Made by a program: the position numbers and the translations under genes
Shown here: positions 15,225 through 23,133 of the stretch, in pieces
Numbering within the stretch: the stretch's first letter is position 1
How the letters are laid out: each line of letters opens with the position of its first letter
Notes under the pieces: generated by a model
The model's database searches: none
What the model was told of the DNA's origin: nothing
What the model saw: only the letters and a program-made list of their open reading frames with translations
NCBI RefSeq assembly: GCF_004123805.1
Contig: NZ_RWJX01000017.1
Span: forward strand, 1 to 64,000
DNA from: Cellulomonas endophytica
Lineage (GTDB): Bacteria; Actinomycetota; Actinomycetes; Actinomycetales; Cellulomonadaceae
Direction of reading: 5' to 3'
DNA length: 64,000 bases

Positions 15225-15848
15225 TCAGGCCATGGCATCCAGCATCTGCTGCATCTCGTCGATCTCGGCGGTCTGCGCCTCGACGATGTCCTGAGCGAGC
15301 TGGATGGCCTCGGGGTCGCTACCGTCCTCGATCTCCTGCTGCGCCATGTCGATCGCGCCCGTGTGGTGCGCGATCATGAGCTCCAGGAAGCGACGGTCGA
15401 ACTCAGCGCCGGACAGCGACTCCAGCTCCGTCATCGCCTCGTCCATGCTCATGCCGTCCATCTCCATGCCGCTGTGGTCCATGCCCTCCATCGACATGTC
15501 GGCGGAGGTCTCCTCGCCCCAGGCCTCCAGCCAGCCGGTCATGAGGTCGATCTCGGGGCCCTGGGCGTCGGCGATCCGCTGCCCCAGCTCCTGGATCTCG
15601 CTGGTGCTGCCCTTCTCCACGGCCAGGTTCGCCATGTCCAGCGCGCCGTTGTGGTGCTCGATCATCATCTGCGCGAAGCCGGTGTCGGCCTCGTTGTGCA
15701 CGTCGGCCACCGCCGACTGGCTGCTGGCGGGAGCTGAGGCGGCCGTCGTGCTCCCGCTGCCCTGCTCTGAGCTGGAACAGGCTGCCAGCGTCAGGGCCAG
15801 GGCGGCAGCGGTGGTGCCGGCCATCGCCCGGCGCATTCGGGTCTGCAT
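15225..15848 (-). CDS. DUF305 lipoprotein, Met/His-rich (probable copper-binding)
   Basis: 207 residues. A lipoprotein signal ends in LTLAACSSS (lipobox LAAC). Two ferritin-like DUF305 repeats follow: one has FAQMMIEHHNGALDMA, the other FLELMIAHHTGAIDMA. Between them is a Met-rich linker (MSMEGMDHSGMEMDGMSM). Paired His and Met residues suit Cu(I) or Ag(I) capture outside the membrane; DUF305 proteins such as CopM are tied to copper resistance. Divergent from the DUF3105 operon, with operator site D 263 bp upstream but oriented the other way. As a lipoprotein it is a likely substrate of the island's Lnt. Confidence 0.88.
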   Translation of the reverse strand: MQTRMRRAMAGTTAAALALTLAACSSSEQGSGSTTAASAPASSQSAVADVHNEADTGFAQMMIEHHNGALDMANLAVEKGSTSEIQELGQRIADAQGPEIDLMTGWLEAWGEETSADMSMEGMDHSGMEMDGMSMDEAMTELESLSGAEFDRRFLELMIAHHTGAIDMAQQEIEDGSDPEAIQLAQDIVEAQTAEIDEMQQMLDAMA

Positions 15849-16232
15849 GTCGTCTCCTTCGTGCGATCAGTTGCGCGGCGGGTCCTGTGGCGCCGCTTGC
15901 CGTGCCGGGCGGTGCGGTGGGCGGTGGTCCTCGTGTCCGGGCCATGCGCGCCCGTGGGCACGCACCGAGCCGTCGACACCGCGCCCAGCGCACCCCACGC
16001 CTGTCGTGCCGCGCCCGACAGGACACTCCGCTCGCGGTGAGCGCCAGTGTGGCGCCCGTCCATACCAACACGGCAGCTGGGAAGGAACGTGGCTCAGAAG
16101 TCCCGCTCGCCATGAAATTTCCATGAAGACGCGCCCAGGAGGACCGTCAGGGGCAGGTGGTCCTGCTCAGCACCGGAAGGCTGGTGTGCCCCGCGCCCCC
16201 TCAGGCGCACGGGTGGGAGCGGAAGGGGCGGC
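15849..16232. other. Divergent promoter region
   Basis: 384 bp between DUF305 (minus) and DUF3105 (plus). It holds operator site D at 16111-16129; no gene or RNA is recognised. Confidence 0.5.
16111..16129 (+). promoter_or_regulatory. Direct-repeat operator, site D (DUF305/DUF3105 region)
   Basis: CATGAAATTTCCATGAAGA has two perfect ATGAA half-sites 11 bp apart with an AT-rich spacer. It is oriented toward DUF3105, 103 bp from its GTG. Confidence 0.6.
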
Positions 16233-16910
16233 GTGAGCGCGTCACAGAGCAAGAGACTCCAACGAGCGGCGCTGCGGGCTGCCCGCCTGGCCGAGGCGCA
16301 GGCGCAGCAGCGCCGCGAACAGCAGCGCCGCGGCCGGGTCCTGGTGCAGATCCTGGCGTTGGGCATCGTCGGGCTGCTCGTGCCCACCGCCGTCGTCCTG
16401 GTGATCGCGTTCCGCCAGAAGGCCGCTGTGGAGGCGGCCGCCGGATCGCCGATCGCAGGCGAGCAGGTGATGAAGATCGCGGACACCGCGCACACCTCTG
16501 CGTCGGTGGACTACGACCTCGAGAGCGCCGCGACACCCCCAGCCGGCACCCTCCCCCCCACTGGGGGCGACCACGACCCGGCCTGGCAGTCCTGCGGGAT
16601 CTACGACACACCGGTCCGCACGGAGAACGCCGTGCACTCCTTGGAGCACGGCGCGGTATGGATCGCCTACAACCCCTCGCTACCGGAAGGACAGGTCGAG
16701 GACCTGGCGGACGTCGCCGACGCGCACCCCTACGCACTGCTCTCACCGATCCCAGACCTGGCGGCGCCGGTGGTGCTCTCCGCATGGGGAGTACAGCTCC
16801 AGCTGCCCTCGAGTGCGGATCCTCGCGTGGAGCCCTTTCTGACCCGCTACCTGCAGGGTCCGCAGAGCCCCGAGCTGGGCGCCGCGTGCAGCGGGGGGGT
16901 CAGCCAGTGA
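16233..16910 (+). CDS. DUF3105 membrane-anchored protein
   Basis: 225 residues. A basic cytoplasmic helix rich in Gln/Arg (residues 1-33) leads into one membrane segment (about 35-57) and an outward C-terminal DUF3105 domain containing GGDHDPAWQSCGIYDTPV and AVHSLEHGAVWIAYNP. Conserved His and Cys residues in these motifs could bind metal, but the function is unknown. GTG 16233 has GGAAGGGG just upstream. It is the first gene of an operon with the DUF418-like protein and gamma-glutamyltransferase and lies behind operator site D. Confidence 0.82.
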   Translation: MSASQSKRLQRAALRAARLAEAQAQQRREQQRRGRVLVQILALGIVGLLVPTAVVLVIAFRQKAAVEAAAGSPIAGEQVMKIADTAHTSASVDYDLESAATPPAGTLPPTGGDHDPAWQSCGIYDTPVRTENAVHSLEHGAVWIAYNPSLPEGQVEDLADVADAHPYALLSPIPDLAAPVVLSAWGVQLQLPSSADPRVEPFLTRYLQGPQSPELGAACSGGVSQ

Positions 16911-16971
16911 AGGGGAGCGTGTCGGGGACTGCTTGCCCTCCTTCCTCCGTTCCTGTCAGAAGAGGTCCCTG

Positions 16972-18192
16972 ATGCGTCCGTCGCGACGGCGGGACCACAC
17001 ACCCCGCGACGACCAGTCACCGACGGTGGAGGCGCCAGGCTCACCGCGCTCATCCCCGACGTCAAACGCTGCTGAAGCCGCGCCGGCACCGGCCTCCCCC
17101 GGACGACTGCTCGCCATCGATGCCGCGCGAGGTCTGGCCCTCGTCGGGATGGTCGTCGTCAACGTCGGGCCCTTGTCCGTGGAGGGCCTCTGGCAACGGC
17201 TGTACCTGCTGCCCTACGGCCGGGCTTCCGTGCTCTTCGTCGTCATCGCTGGGATCGGCATGGCCTTCTTCGTCCGCGCGCGCCGCACCCCCAATGGCCG
17301 ATGGCGAGCGTTGATCTGGCGCGCAGCCGTCCTGCTGATCGGAGGGTTGCTGCTGCAACGCACCACGGAGGACGTCGGGGTGATCCTGCCCGTGTACGGG
17401 GTCCTGTTCATCTCCGTGCTGGTGCTGCAGTTCCTGCCCCCGCCGGTCTTGCTGGGCGCCGCTGCCGTGCTCGCCGTCGTCGGCCCGGTCCTGTTCATCA
17501 GTCACGGCCTCGACGACGTCGGGCAGCATCTGGGCCCCCCGGCCCGGCTGGGTGACCCGTGGCCGGAGATCGCGCACGCGCTGCTGCTGTCCGGCCGCTA
17601 CCCGCTGGTGACCTGGGCTGTGCCGTTCCTGGTCGGCATGTGGGCCGGGCACCTCGACCACACCCGGGTTACGACGGTCCGTCGCCTGATCGCGTGGGGC
17701 GGTGCGCTGGCGGTGCTCGCCCAAGGAGCCAGCCAGCTGAGCCGCGCTCTGCTCGGCGAACGAGCCGACCAGGGGTACTGGCGGCTGCTGACCGGTACGG
17801 CCCACGGTCAGATGCCCCTGTGGCTCATCGGCAGCGTCGGCGGTGCGCTGTTCACCGTCGCAGTGCTGCTGCGCTGGTGGCCTCTGGTAGGACGCTGGGC
17901 GCGCCCGCTGGTCATGGCAGGGCAAATGGCCCTGACCCTCTACGTGCTGCACGTGCTGGTCCTGGCGATGCTGCGTCCGCCTGAAGACATCACCATCGCC
18001 ACCGGTGCGCTCCTGAGCGCTGCACTCGTCACCGGCTGCCTCGTCGTGGCAGTCCTGTGGCGCGCGACAGCGAGCATCGGGCCGTTGGAGTGGGTGCTGC
18101 GGGCGTCCTTCCTCACCGGCGCCGCGAGGACGAGGGTCCCGGCTGCTCCTGTCCCCCTTCCCGAAGCACAGATCAAGGACCAGCACCCGTGA
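16972..18192 (+). CDS. DUF418/heparan-glucosaminide acetyltransferase-like membrane protein
   Basis: 406 residues with about ten membrane segments. A Pro/Ser-rich leader precedes the family signature LLAIDAARGLALVGMVVVNV. Later features include RASVLFVVIAGIGMAFF, the cytoplasmic arginines RARRTPNGRWR and a C-terminal LYVLHVLVL segment. Such proteins are thought to move acyl groups across the membrane, with no defined substrate here. ATG 16972 is preceded by AGAGG at good spacing; an in-frame start at 16933 is less likely. The gene overlaps the next by GTGA. Possible role: envelope modification. Confidence 0.75.
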   Translation: MRPSRRRDHTPRDDQSPTVEAPGSPRSSPTSNAAEAAPAPASPGRLLAIDAARGLALVGMVVVNVGPLSVEGLWQRLYLLPYGRASVLFVVIAGIGMAFFVRARRTPNGRWRALIWRAAVLLIGGLLLQRTTEDVGVILPVYGVLFISVLVLQFLPPPVLLGAAAVLAVVGPVLFISHGLDDVGQHLGPPARLGDPWPEIAHALLLSGRYPLVTWAVPFLVGMWAGHLDHTRVTTVRRLIAWGGALAVLAQGASQLSRALLGERADQGYWRLLTGTAHGQMPLWLIGSVGGALFTVAVLLRWWPLVGRWARPLVMAGQMALTLYVLHVLVLAMLRPPEDITIATGALLSAALVTGCLVVAVLWRATASIGPLEWVLRASFLTGAARTRVPAAPVPLPEAQIKDQHP

Positions 18193-19907
18193 ACAGCACC
18201 TCGCCCTCCCCTGTTCGGTCGGCGACCCCGCGTCGGTGGGCCAGCAAGGCCGTAGCCGTCGCCGTCGGCCTGACCGTGGTCCTCACTGGATGCACGGACG
18301 ACCCGGCGCCGACGGCCAGCTCACCCCGAGCACCTTCGGCGGGCACCGCCAGCTCTCCCCCAGCGCCGTCGCCGTCGCCGTCGCCGTCGACGTCCTTGGG
18401 CGCCTTCGGGGTCAACTCCGGCCATCCCTCGGCCACACGTGCCGGCATGCAGATCCTGGAAGCCGGTGGCAACGCCGTCGATGCAGCGATCGCAACCGCC
18501 TTCGCAGATTCGGTCATGCAGCCGGCGTCATCGGGGATCGGCGGTGGCGGGGCCGCACTGGTCGTCGCCGACGGGCAAGCGCGGAGCTACGACTACCGCG
18601 AGGTGGTCAACGCTGCAGGCGTGGTGCCGCCGAGCGGGACCGGCATCCCTGGGTTCGTCGCCGGTCTGGACGAGCTGCACCGTGAGTACGCCACGCTGCC
18701 GTGGGCCGCTCTCCTGCAGCCCGCGATCGATCTGGCACGCACGGGCGCGCCGGTCTCGAGGTACCTGGCGCGCACGATCAACAGCTCCTTGGGTCAGCGC
18801 GTCACCGGTGCTCTCCCGCAGTTCCGCAACGCCGACGGGGCACCGCTGCAGGAGGGCGACCTTCTCGTACAGCAAGAGCTGGCCACGACGATGGCCGCTC
18901 TAGCAGAGCAAGGTCCTCGGAGCTTCTACACCGGAGAACTGGCGCAGACCGTGGTGGGGGTCGAGGGCGTCGATGCGTCCAGCCTGGCCGCCTACACCGT
19001 GCAGGCCTCTGAGCCGCCACGCGGGCGAGTCGGCGACTACACGATGATATCGGCATCCCCTGCCCTTCCAGGGGCGGCCATCATCCAGATGGTGCAGATC
19101 GCGGAGGCCGCCGGCATCGGGAGGGTTCCCGCGGGATCTGCCGAATTCGTCGACCTGCAGTCGCGCGCGTGGCAGGTCGCGGAGCGCTCCGTGCAGAGCC
19201 AGTTCGGCGACCCCGCCTTCGTGCAGGTCCCCACCGAGGCCCTCACCGATCCTGCTGCCAATGCTGCTCTAGCCCGGGATCTGCCGCCCGCGGTGTTCCA
19301 GGAGACCGGGCAGTCCTACGACGGGGCGCCGAACACGACTCACATCTCGGTCGTGGATGCCAACGGCATGGCTGTCTCCATGACGAACACGATCACCAAC
19401 TACTGGGGCTCTGGTCAGTACGTGGCCGGGTTCTTCATGAACGACCAACTCGAGCGTTTCCAGGACATCGGTGCCCAGGGAGCGAACAACCCACCGCTGC
19501 CGGGACGACGGTCGGTCACCTGGAGCAGCCCGTCCATGCTGCTCGATGACCGTGGCCGTCCGGCGCTCGTGATCGGCACCCCTGGGGGTCGCCAGATCCC
19601 CAACACCACCGCACAGGTGATCATGTTGTGGGCGTTGCAGCGCGTGAGCCTGGACGAAGCGGTGCGCACCGACCGATTCATCCTCGCGGACGGCGTCCTG
19701 CGGCTGGAATCAGAACGGCTCCGTACCGAGATGACGGCCCTCGGCTATCCCGTACGAGTGCATCCCGCCGATGCGCGTGCGGACTGGGGCTCGATCCAAG
19801 CCCTCCAGGTGAACTGGGACGAGCGCACGGTCTCTGGAGTCGCGGACGACCGCCGGTCGGCGGGAGTGGAGACCGCAGCCGAGGCGCCGCGGCAACCGGC
19901 CGGGTAG
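18189..19907 (+). CDS. ggt: Gamma-glutamyltransferase lipoprotein
   Basis: 572 residues. Start GTG 18189 overlaps the previous TGA. A lipoprotein signal ends in VVLTGCTDD (lipobox LTGC), followed by a Ser/Pro linker. The GGT core begins GVNSGHPSATRAGMQILEAGGNAVDAAIAT and includes SGIGGGGAALV. The autoprocessing Thr is in PNTTHISVVDANG, and the substrate-binding GTPGGRQIPNT follows. The enzyme would cleave gamma-glutamyl bonds outside the cell. Actinobacteria lack much glutathione, so the substrate may be imported glutathione, mycothiol-related compounds or another gamma-glutamyl peptide. The link to copper is positional only. Confidence 0.9.
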   Translation: MNSTSPSPVRSATPRRWASKAVAVAVGLTVVLTGCTDDPAPTASSPRAPSAGTASSPPAPSPSPSPSTSLGAFGVNSGHPSATRAGMQILEAGGNAVDAAIATAFADSVMQPASSGIGGGGAALVVADGQARSYDYREVVNAAGVVPPSGTGIPGFVAGLDELHREYATLPWAALLQPAIDLARTGAPVSRYLARTINSSLGQRVTGALPQFRNADGAPLQEGDLLVQQELATTMAALAEQGPRSFYTGELAQTVVGVEGVDASSLAAYTVQASEPPRGRVGDYTMISASPALPGAAIIQMVQIAEAAGIGRVPAGSAEFVDLQSRAWQVAERSVQSQFGDPAFVQVPTEALTDPAANAALARDLPPAVFQETGQSYDGAPNTTHISVVDANGMAVSMTNTITNYWGSGQYVAGFFMNDQLERFQDIGAQGANNPPLPGRRSVTWSSPSMLLDDRGRPALVIGTPGGRQIPNTTAQVIMLWALQRVSLDEAVRTDRFILADGVLRLESERLRTEMTALGYPVRVHPADARADWGSIQALQVNWDERTVSGVADDRRSAGVETAAEAPRQPAG

Positions 19908-19986
19908 GCGCGAGCCCGCCCCGCCGACGGACCCGGTTGTGCGACCACTTCGGAGAGGCCCATTCACGGTCCGGCGCGGGAGGGCG

Positions 19987-20514
19987 CTACTGGGTGACGT
20001 AGGTGGTGAAGTACACGTCCACCACTTCGCCCTCGTACGCCTCCTTCAGCTGCGTGGCCAACTCGGCCTTGAGCGCCTCGCGTCCCTCGGCCGAGCCCGC
20101 CTCCGCCAGGCTCCGCATCGAGAACAGGCCGATGGCCCTGTCCAACGCCTTCGCGGGCTCGAGGTCCTCGGCCACCTCGGCGGACAGCTGGAGCCCCAGG
20201 CCCAACCGCAAGTAGTGACCGTCCGCGAGATTGATGCTGATCGGATCCACGGCCTGAACGATCCCCAGCTCGACTTCTGGCTCGACCTGCTCGGTCGCCT
20301 GGGTGGCGGGCGTTTGAGAAGAGCCAGGGCCCAGCACGAACCAGTACGCCGCCCCCGCGCCCAGGACCAGCACCGCCACCAGTACCAGCACCAGCGGCCG
20401 GCGCCCCTTGCCCTTCGCCTTGCTGACGGGCGTGGCCGCCTCGGCCGGCTCAGGACTCGATCGCTGACCGATCTTGGCCTTGCTCGGATTTTCCACGATG
20501 CGCTGGTCCGACAT
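19987..20514 (-). CDS. fliL: FliL-family flagellar basal-body protein, orphan
   Basis: 175 residues. A cytoplasmic N-terminus rich in Lys (VSKAKGKGRRPL), one membrane segment (LVLVLVAVLVLGAGAAYWFV) and a periplasmic FliL domain ending VVDVYFTTYVTQ, the typical FliL end. FliL links stator and rotor in the flagellar motor. ATG 20514 has GAGAGG at about 6 bases. No other motor gene is present in the window. It lies 183 bp downstream of the F510_1955 lipoprotein gene on the same strand and might be co-transcribed with it. Confidence 0.8.
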   Translation of the reverse strand: MSDQRIVENPSKAKIGQRSSPEPAEAATPVSKAKGKGRRPLVLVLVAVLVLGAGAAYWFVLGPGSSQTPATQATEQVEPEVELGIVQAVDPISINLADGHYLRLGLGLQLSAEVAEDLEPAKALDRAIGLFSMRSLAEAGSAEGREALKAELATQLKEAYEGEVVDVYFTTYVTQ

Positions 20515-20697
20515 CAACTGACCTCTCTCATAAACGACGCGAACATTGATGGTGGTCTCTCGGTCCTCGGCGTCACAGCGCCCCCACAGAAGGCATTGAT
20601 CCGCCACGTCACTTACCAGGTCCCGCCACCGTCGATGCAACAGCGCGCCAGAACCCACCGAAGACGAAACGGGAGGCGACACGCGCGCCTCCGTCGA

Positions 20698-21573
20698 CTA
20701 CGAGGTGAAGGTCAGCCCCGAGTCCGCCGACAGCAGCACCCGCCCGTCCGCGACGACGACGACCTGCACCTGACCGTCCGGCATGAGCCAAGAGGCCAGG
20801 GCTTCTGGTGCCGGGGCTGCCTCGCCGGCTTCAGCCCAGCTGGTGCCGGCATCGCGGCTGAGGTAGATCACCCCGTCCGGCCCAACTCCCACGACAAGCT
20901 GAGCAGTGGTGAAGTGCACCAGCTGGAGCAACGGGGCGTCGGGGTCCTGCTGCCAACTGAGCCCGGAATCCGTCGCGCGCGCAAGCCCTTGCGAGCTGGT
21001 GGCGAGCAGAACCTGGCCGTCGTTCGCGCCTGCCATGGCGAAGATCGGCACAGGCGGCTTCGTCGACGTCCACGTCGTTCCGCCGTCCGGGCTGCTGAGC
21101 AGGTCCGCTCCGTCGTAGCCATGAATGCCCGTGCTGGTGACCGCCAGCGCGTGGAAGTCACTGGCTCCAGTGCGAGCCAGAGGTGTCCACGTCCGTCCAC
21201 CATCCGTGGACTCCAGCAGGCCCACCGGGTCCGGTAGGTCCTGGCCGGGCCCTGGATGACCGGAGGCGTAGAAGTGGTCCGGCCCGGCGACGACGAAGCC
21301 CATGAGGTCCATCGCCGGTCCCACCCTCGACGGCCCATCCTCGGTGTAGCGCAGCAGACCTTCGTGAGTGGCGACGTACAGGGTTGAGTCAGCAGGGTTG
21401 AAGCCCGCACCGTGAACGTGAGCGCCGAGCTCACCCGACCGGGCCGTCTCTGAAGGCGCAGCGCCGGTCGCCGGTCGTACACCAGGCCCCGAGCAGCCGA
21501 CGAGCACGATCAGAGCGCCGGCGATCCCCAAGCCGAGGACGGACCGGCGCCAGGACGAGATCGCGGCAATCAC
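20698..21573 (-). CDS. F510_1955-type beta-propeller lipoprotein
   Basis: 291 residues. A lipoprotein signal ends in LIVLVGCSGPG. The mature protein contains repeated BNR/sialidase-like Asp boxes (STDGGRTWTPL, SPDGGTTWTS, SRDAGTSWAE, SADSGLTFTS) and the opening HVHGAGFNPADSTLYVATHEGLL. These identify the F510_1955 glycosylhydrolase-like group, whose enzymatic activity is unproven. It would fold as a beta-propeller on the outer face of the membrane. Operator site E lies 59 bp upstream in the correct orientation. Another probable Lnt substrate. Confidence 0.82.
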   Translation of the reverse strand: MIAAISSWRRSVLGLGIAGALIVLVGCSGPGVRPATGAAPSETARSGELGAHVHGAGFNPADSTLYVATHEGLLRYTEDGPSRVGPAMDLMGFVVAGPDHFYASGHPGPGQDLPDPVGLLESTDGGRTWTPLARTGASDFHALAVTSTGIHGYDGADLLSSPDGGTTWTSTKPPVPIFAMAGANDGQVLLATSSQGLARATDSGLSWQQDPDAPLLQLVHFTTAQLVVGVGPDGVIYLSRDAGTSWAEAGEAAPAPEALASWLMPDGQVQVVVVADGRVLLSADSGLTFTS

Positions 21574-21631
21574 ATCGTGATTCTCGGCCGCTCAGCGCCC
21601 CGCCTGAGCCCGGAGGTGGCGCAACGGCAGG

Positions 21632-21650
21632 TCTTCATCAGACCTTCATG
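21632..21650 (-). promoter_or_regulatory. Direct-repeat operator, site E (upstream of the F510_1955 gene)
   Basis: On the minus strand it reads CATGAAGGTCTGATGAAGA, with two perfect ATGAA half-sites 11 bp apart, oriented toward the gene starting at 21573. Confidence 0.62.
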
Positions 21651-21770
21651 ACACCCGAAGTTCGTCGGACGTGCATACGCAGGACGAGCGCGCTGAGGGC
21701 TGGCAGGGTGATCGTCTGTCGAGCGATGGACCACCGACACGGGGTCGGACGGGATCGAACTCAGGCGCAG

Positions 21771-21810
21771 CGTGGCTGTGCGGGACCCGGGTCGGTCCCG
21801 CACAGCCACG
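21771..21810 (-). terminator. Hairpin terminator of the NlpC gene
   Basis: A perfect 17-bp stem (21771-21787 with 21794-21810) and 6-nt loop begin 2 bp after the NlpC/P60 stop codon. No U tract follows. Confidence 0.82.
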
Positions 21811-21812
21811 CT

Positions 21813-22649
21813 CTAGCCCACTCGAATGAAGGTGGGATTTGCCTGCCAGATCTCCCGAATCTGGATGGTCTTGCCCGGCACGGGAGCGTCCACCTGCAGG
21901 TTCCCGCCAGCGAAGATTGCGATGTGCCCCGGTGTCCAGATCAGGTCGCCGGGCTGTGCCTGCTCACGCGGGACCACCGTTCCCGCGCCGCGCTGAGCCG
22001 ACGAGGTCCGCGGCAGCGAGACACCGATCTGCGCGTAGACGTAGGAGGTGAAGCCGGAGCAGTCGAAGCCCGCCGGAGTGGTCCCACCCCACACGTAGGG
22101 GACGCCGACCAACCCTGCGGCGATCTCGACGACGGCGCTGCCGTTGGCGCTGGCGGGGGCCGGCGCCCCTACCGCCTCGGTGACGGTCGGCTCTTCTGGC
22201 GCCGGTACATCCTCGGCCGCGGCCTCAGGAGCCGGCTCCTCCGCGGACGAAGGCTCCAGGGTCTCCTGCAGCTCGGGCTCGGGCTCGGGCTCCTCGACCA
22301 CTGGCTCGGGCGGCGGCGGCGGCGGAGTCACAGCCGTGACCGCGGGAGCGTCGAAGGTCCACGTCGCCTCCGCTGGCGCGGTCACGAGCGGGGCGGCCGC
22401 CATGACCTGGCGCGCGGAGACGACGAGCGCCGTGGTGTCCACGGCGCCGTACATCTCGGTACCGGCCCCGGAGGGAGCGGCAGCGGCAGGCGCGGCCAGG
22501 ATCGAGACCGTCAGACCGCAGGAAGCCGCGACTGCACCGGCGCGCTGCCCCACTCGCGGCAACCGGTCCAGCACCACCACGGTCATGGGCGACAGGGGGG
22601 TGGTCGGTGGACCTTCGAGACGGTGACGGGCAGCGCAGGGCTGTGCCAT
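21813..22649 (-). CDS. NlpC/P60 peptidoglycan hydrolase
   Basis: 278 residues. A signal segment ends near LAAPAAAAPSG (residues 35-55). A Pro/Glu-rich linker (about 110-165) follows, then an NlpC/P60 domain: catalytic Cys in PAGFDCSGFTSYVY, His in GHIAIFAGG. The enzyme would cut D-gamma-glutamyl-diaminopimelate bonds in stem peptides. ATG 22649 has GGGAGAG about 6 bases upstream; upstream in-frame codons belong to the riboswitch leader. Expression is probably set by the c-di-AMP riboswitch in its leader and by operator site F further upstream. A strong hairpin follows the stop. Confidence 0.9.
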   Translation of the reverse strand: MAQPCAARHRLEGPPTTPLSPMTVVVLDRLPRVGQRAGAVAASCGLTVSILAAPAAAAPSGAGTEMYGAVDTTALVVSARQVMAAAPLVTAPAEATWTFDAPAVTAVTPPPPPPEPVVEEPEPEPELQETLEPSSAEEPAPEAAAEDVPAPEEPTVTEAVGAPAPASANGSAVVEIAAGLVGVPYVWGGTTPAGFDCSGFTSYVYAQIGVSLPRTSSAQRGAGTVVPREQAQPGDLIWTPGHIAIFAGGNLQVDAPVPGKTIQIREIWQANPTFIRVG

Positions 22650-22660
22650 GAGGAACTCTC

Positions 22661-22835
22661 CCGGCGCCTGTGAGGTGAGCTGTCGGGTTCGGGCGAGAGC
22701 TGCCCGGCCGGCGTCCACGCCGGCTTCACCCCAAGGACACCGAATGGTGCCCGCGAACGGTGGTTCCCCCACTCCTGCCAGATCGGTTCGTGGTGACTGG
22801 GGCGATGGCAGGACTCGGCGTCCGCCCGCAGCCAC
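22661..22835 (-). ncRNA. Cyclic di-AMP riboswitch (ydaO/yuaA type)
   Basis: The minus-strand leader of the NlpC gene contains the conserved blocks of this class in order: CGCCGAGTCCTGCC near the 5' end, GGGGGAACCACC, GGGGTGAAGCCGGC, then CCGAACCCGACAGCTCACC and CAGGCGCC just before the ribosome site. In actinobacteria this riboswitch commonly controls rpf, NlpC and other wall-hydrolase genes, generally switching expression off when c-di-AMP binds. The spacing from the 3' conserved block to the Shine-Dalgarno is about 5 bases. Outer boundaries are approximate. Confidence 0.85.
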
Positions 22836-23133
22836 CCGGCGGTCACCGGGCGAGCCGAGAGTAGAGGAACGCCTGCCCTCGTCAGGTACGCGCGGCCGCA
22901 CCGCTGCGGCGCTTGGAGGGATGCGGCCCCTGTTTCCGCTGCTAGTGGCCATCCTGGAGACCGTCCTGCGCGCACACCTTCATCAAAACTTCATGAAGCG
23001 ATGGACGGCACGCGAAGGAGCGGCACCGGTCGTGTCGTCGGACGTGCCGAGGGTGATGCTCGCTCACGCGCCTTCGCGACACAGTCGGCGTGCGCCCAGC
23101 TGCTGCACATCATGCGCGTTGGCCACGTGCGGA
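22836..23133. other. Leader/promoter region of the NlpC gene and element junction
   Basis: Besides operator site F there is no gene or RNA that I recognise. The NlpC promoter must lie between site F and the riboswitch. Past about 23000 the sequence leads into the conjugation relics. Confidence 0.4.
22977..22995 (-). promoter_or_regulatory. Direct-repeat operator, site F (upstream of riboswitch/NlpC)
   Basis: On the minus strand it reads CATGAAGTTTTGATGAAGG, with two perfect ATGAA half-sites 11 bp apart, oriented toward NlpC and about 140 bp before the riboswitch. Confidence 0.62.

Noticed and set aside
21745-21765. GGGATCGAACTC, resembling the T-arm of a tRNA
   Set aside because: No acceptor stem, anticodon arm or D-arm can be built around it.
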